From: Septoria linicola
Taxonomy: Eukaryota > Ascomycota > Dothideomycetes > Mycosphaerellales > Mycosphaerellaceae
DNA: 64,000 nt
Reading direction: 5' to 3'
Assembly (NCBI GenBank): GCA_024114885.1
Contig: CP099423.1
Coordinates: 1,178,001 to 1,242,000, forward strand
Under the pieces are notes generated by a model. The model made no database searches and was not told where the DNA came from. It saw only the letters and a list, made by a program, of their open reading frames with translations. How positions within the stretch are numbered: the first letter of the stretch is position 1; every line of letters starts with the position of its first letter. A program made the position numbers and the translations under genes. This document shows positions 63,133-64,000 of this stretch, piece by piece.

Positions 63133-64000
63133 TTACAACTTTGAAGGTCTCCACTTCGGCTTCCTCTTCTCTACGAAGGCTTTCACGCCTTCAGCCATGT
63201 TCTCACCAGCCTGCAGCTTGGGCTGCCAATGCTCGAGAGCATAGACGGTTGCATCCTCTGCGCCAATACCATGCCATCCAAGCTTGATGCCTTCTCTACT
63301 TACTATCACCGCGTCCGGGCTGTTAGCAGCGATCAGCTTTGCGTACTCCACTGCAGCTTCCACCACTTCTCCTTCTTTGTCCCCGACCACTTTGTTGATC
63401 AGCCCCCACTCAAGTGCTTCTTCTGCAGAGACAACTCTTCCGGTCAAAGCCATTTCCATTGCCCTCGGCTTGCCAATTGTTCTGACGATCCGTGGCAGAG
63501 CTCCAGCTGCGGCGACCACGCCTACCTTGACTTCAGGCAGCGCGAAGGTGGCCTTACGTGAAGCGACGACGAGGTCACAGTTTACAATCATCTCGCAACC
63601 TCCTCCGAAGCAAATGCCGTTCACTGCAGCAATGACCGGCTTCTTCCCACTCCTTCTCGATAGCCCGCCGAAGCCCATGCCACTGATCGCTTTGGGCGTG
63701 TTCTTCGTGTTCAGCTTGTTCCATTCTGGATGATAGATATCAGCTCGTGCTCTTCATGTCTCCCTACCTTCCCTTGCTTGTCCCTACCTTTCAAGTCTGC
63801 ACCAGCACAGAACGCTCTGCCTGTACCAGTGATTATGCCTACAGTGAAAGCCGGCTCATCATCGAGCCACAACCATATCCTCTCCAGCTCTTCCGTGAAC
63901 TCTGCATTGATACAGTTCAAGTCCTTGGGTTTGTTCAAGTGTACGAGCAGAACGCCAGGCGCGGGATACGAGATGATGGAGTTCTTGGTTGGCGGCTCAG
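63133..64000 (-). CDS. Peroxisomal enoyl-CoA hydratase/isomerase, 5' end outside window
   Basis: Exon 64000-63788 (open at the window edge) and exon 63725-63133 join in phase 1 over a 62-nt intron (GTAGGG..ATCCAG), restoring the family phrase CAGADLKEWNKLN. The crotonase fold is shown by VGIITGTGRAFCAGADLKE (first oxyanion-hole strand), KKPVIAAVNGICFGGGCEM (second oxyanion hole, GGG), NCDLVVASRKATFALPEVKVG with the usual acidic residue, and ALTGRVVSAEEALEWGLIN. The protein ends RPSKL, a canonical PTS1, so import into peroxisomes is expected, where it would hydrate or isomerise enoyl-CoAs in fatty-acid or branched-chain oxidation. An alternative reading without the splice ends early in a short frame. 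Degenerate copies of its 3' end lie just downstream. Confidence 0.88.

Overview
This window is nuclear DNA of a filamentous ascomycete (Pezizomycotina; the gene content and the roughly 45-70 nt introns fit a Dothideomycete, which is an inference). Genes are dense, lie on both strands, are intronless or carry a few short introns (GT..AG, often with a CTAAC/CTGAC-like branch site), and encode typical fungal families: Zn2Cys6 regulators, Dal5-type and DHA2 transporters, RCR, CAS1 and DUF3431 proteins, and VPS8 and RRN3 orthologues. There are no operons.

Layout. 1-9.3 kb: 3' part of a CLIP-170-like microtubule plus-end protein, a small F-box-like protein, an APH/ACAD10-type kinase, a vanillyl-alcohol oxidase (VAO) gene that is clearly broken, and a transcription factor combining C2H2 fingers with a Zn2Cys6 cluster. 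9.3-20.6 kb: a diverged tandem repeat, a Ste20/GCK kinase, small unknown genes, RRN3, and two related F-box-like pseudogenes. 20.8-33 kb: an unknown gene, a Dal5-type MFS transporter with a probable 6-nt micro-exon, a Zn2Cys6 regulator, CIA2, an RCR-type membrane protein and a GPALPP/DUF3752 protein. 33.4-42 kb: VPS8 (CORVET) and a CAS1-type polysaccharide O-acetyltransferase homologue. 42-57 kb: an accessory, nutrition-flavoured stretch with a small secreted protein, an SsuD-like flavin monooxygenase, a DUF3431 membrane protein, a secreted EEP-family hydrolase, a tRNA-His, a DHA2 transporter, a secreted sulfatase and an amino-acid permease. 57-64 kb: an unknown multi-exon gene, a Cdc25/Ych1-like phosphatase, a decayed relic resembling DUF3435 (fungal tyrosine-recombinase-like) proteins among short direct repeats, and a peroxisomal enoyl-CoA hydratase whose 3' end has been copied beside it.

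How genes may work together. Most are independent housekeeping genes (vesicle tethering, Pol I initiation, Fe-S assembly, cytoskeleton). The SsuD-like monooxygenase and the sulfatase could both release sulfur from organic compounds; they are 7.5 kb apart with unrelated genes between, so this is only a hypothesis. The regulator next to the VAO pseudogene could once have controlled phenol-ether use.

The strongest unusual signals are the VAO pseudogene (one frameshift, one in-frame stop, otherwise well preserved, with one GC-AG intron), the 6-nt micro-exon, the relic and repeats at 61.3-63.1 kb, the paired F-box-like pseudogenes, and a CAS1 homologue lacking the expected GDS serine. I did not find a convincing wholly new biological system. 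Exon boundaries were read by eye from splice signals, phase and remembered family resemblance; no alignment or database search was run.
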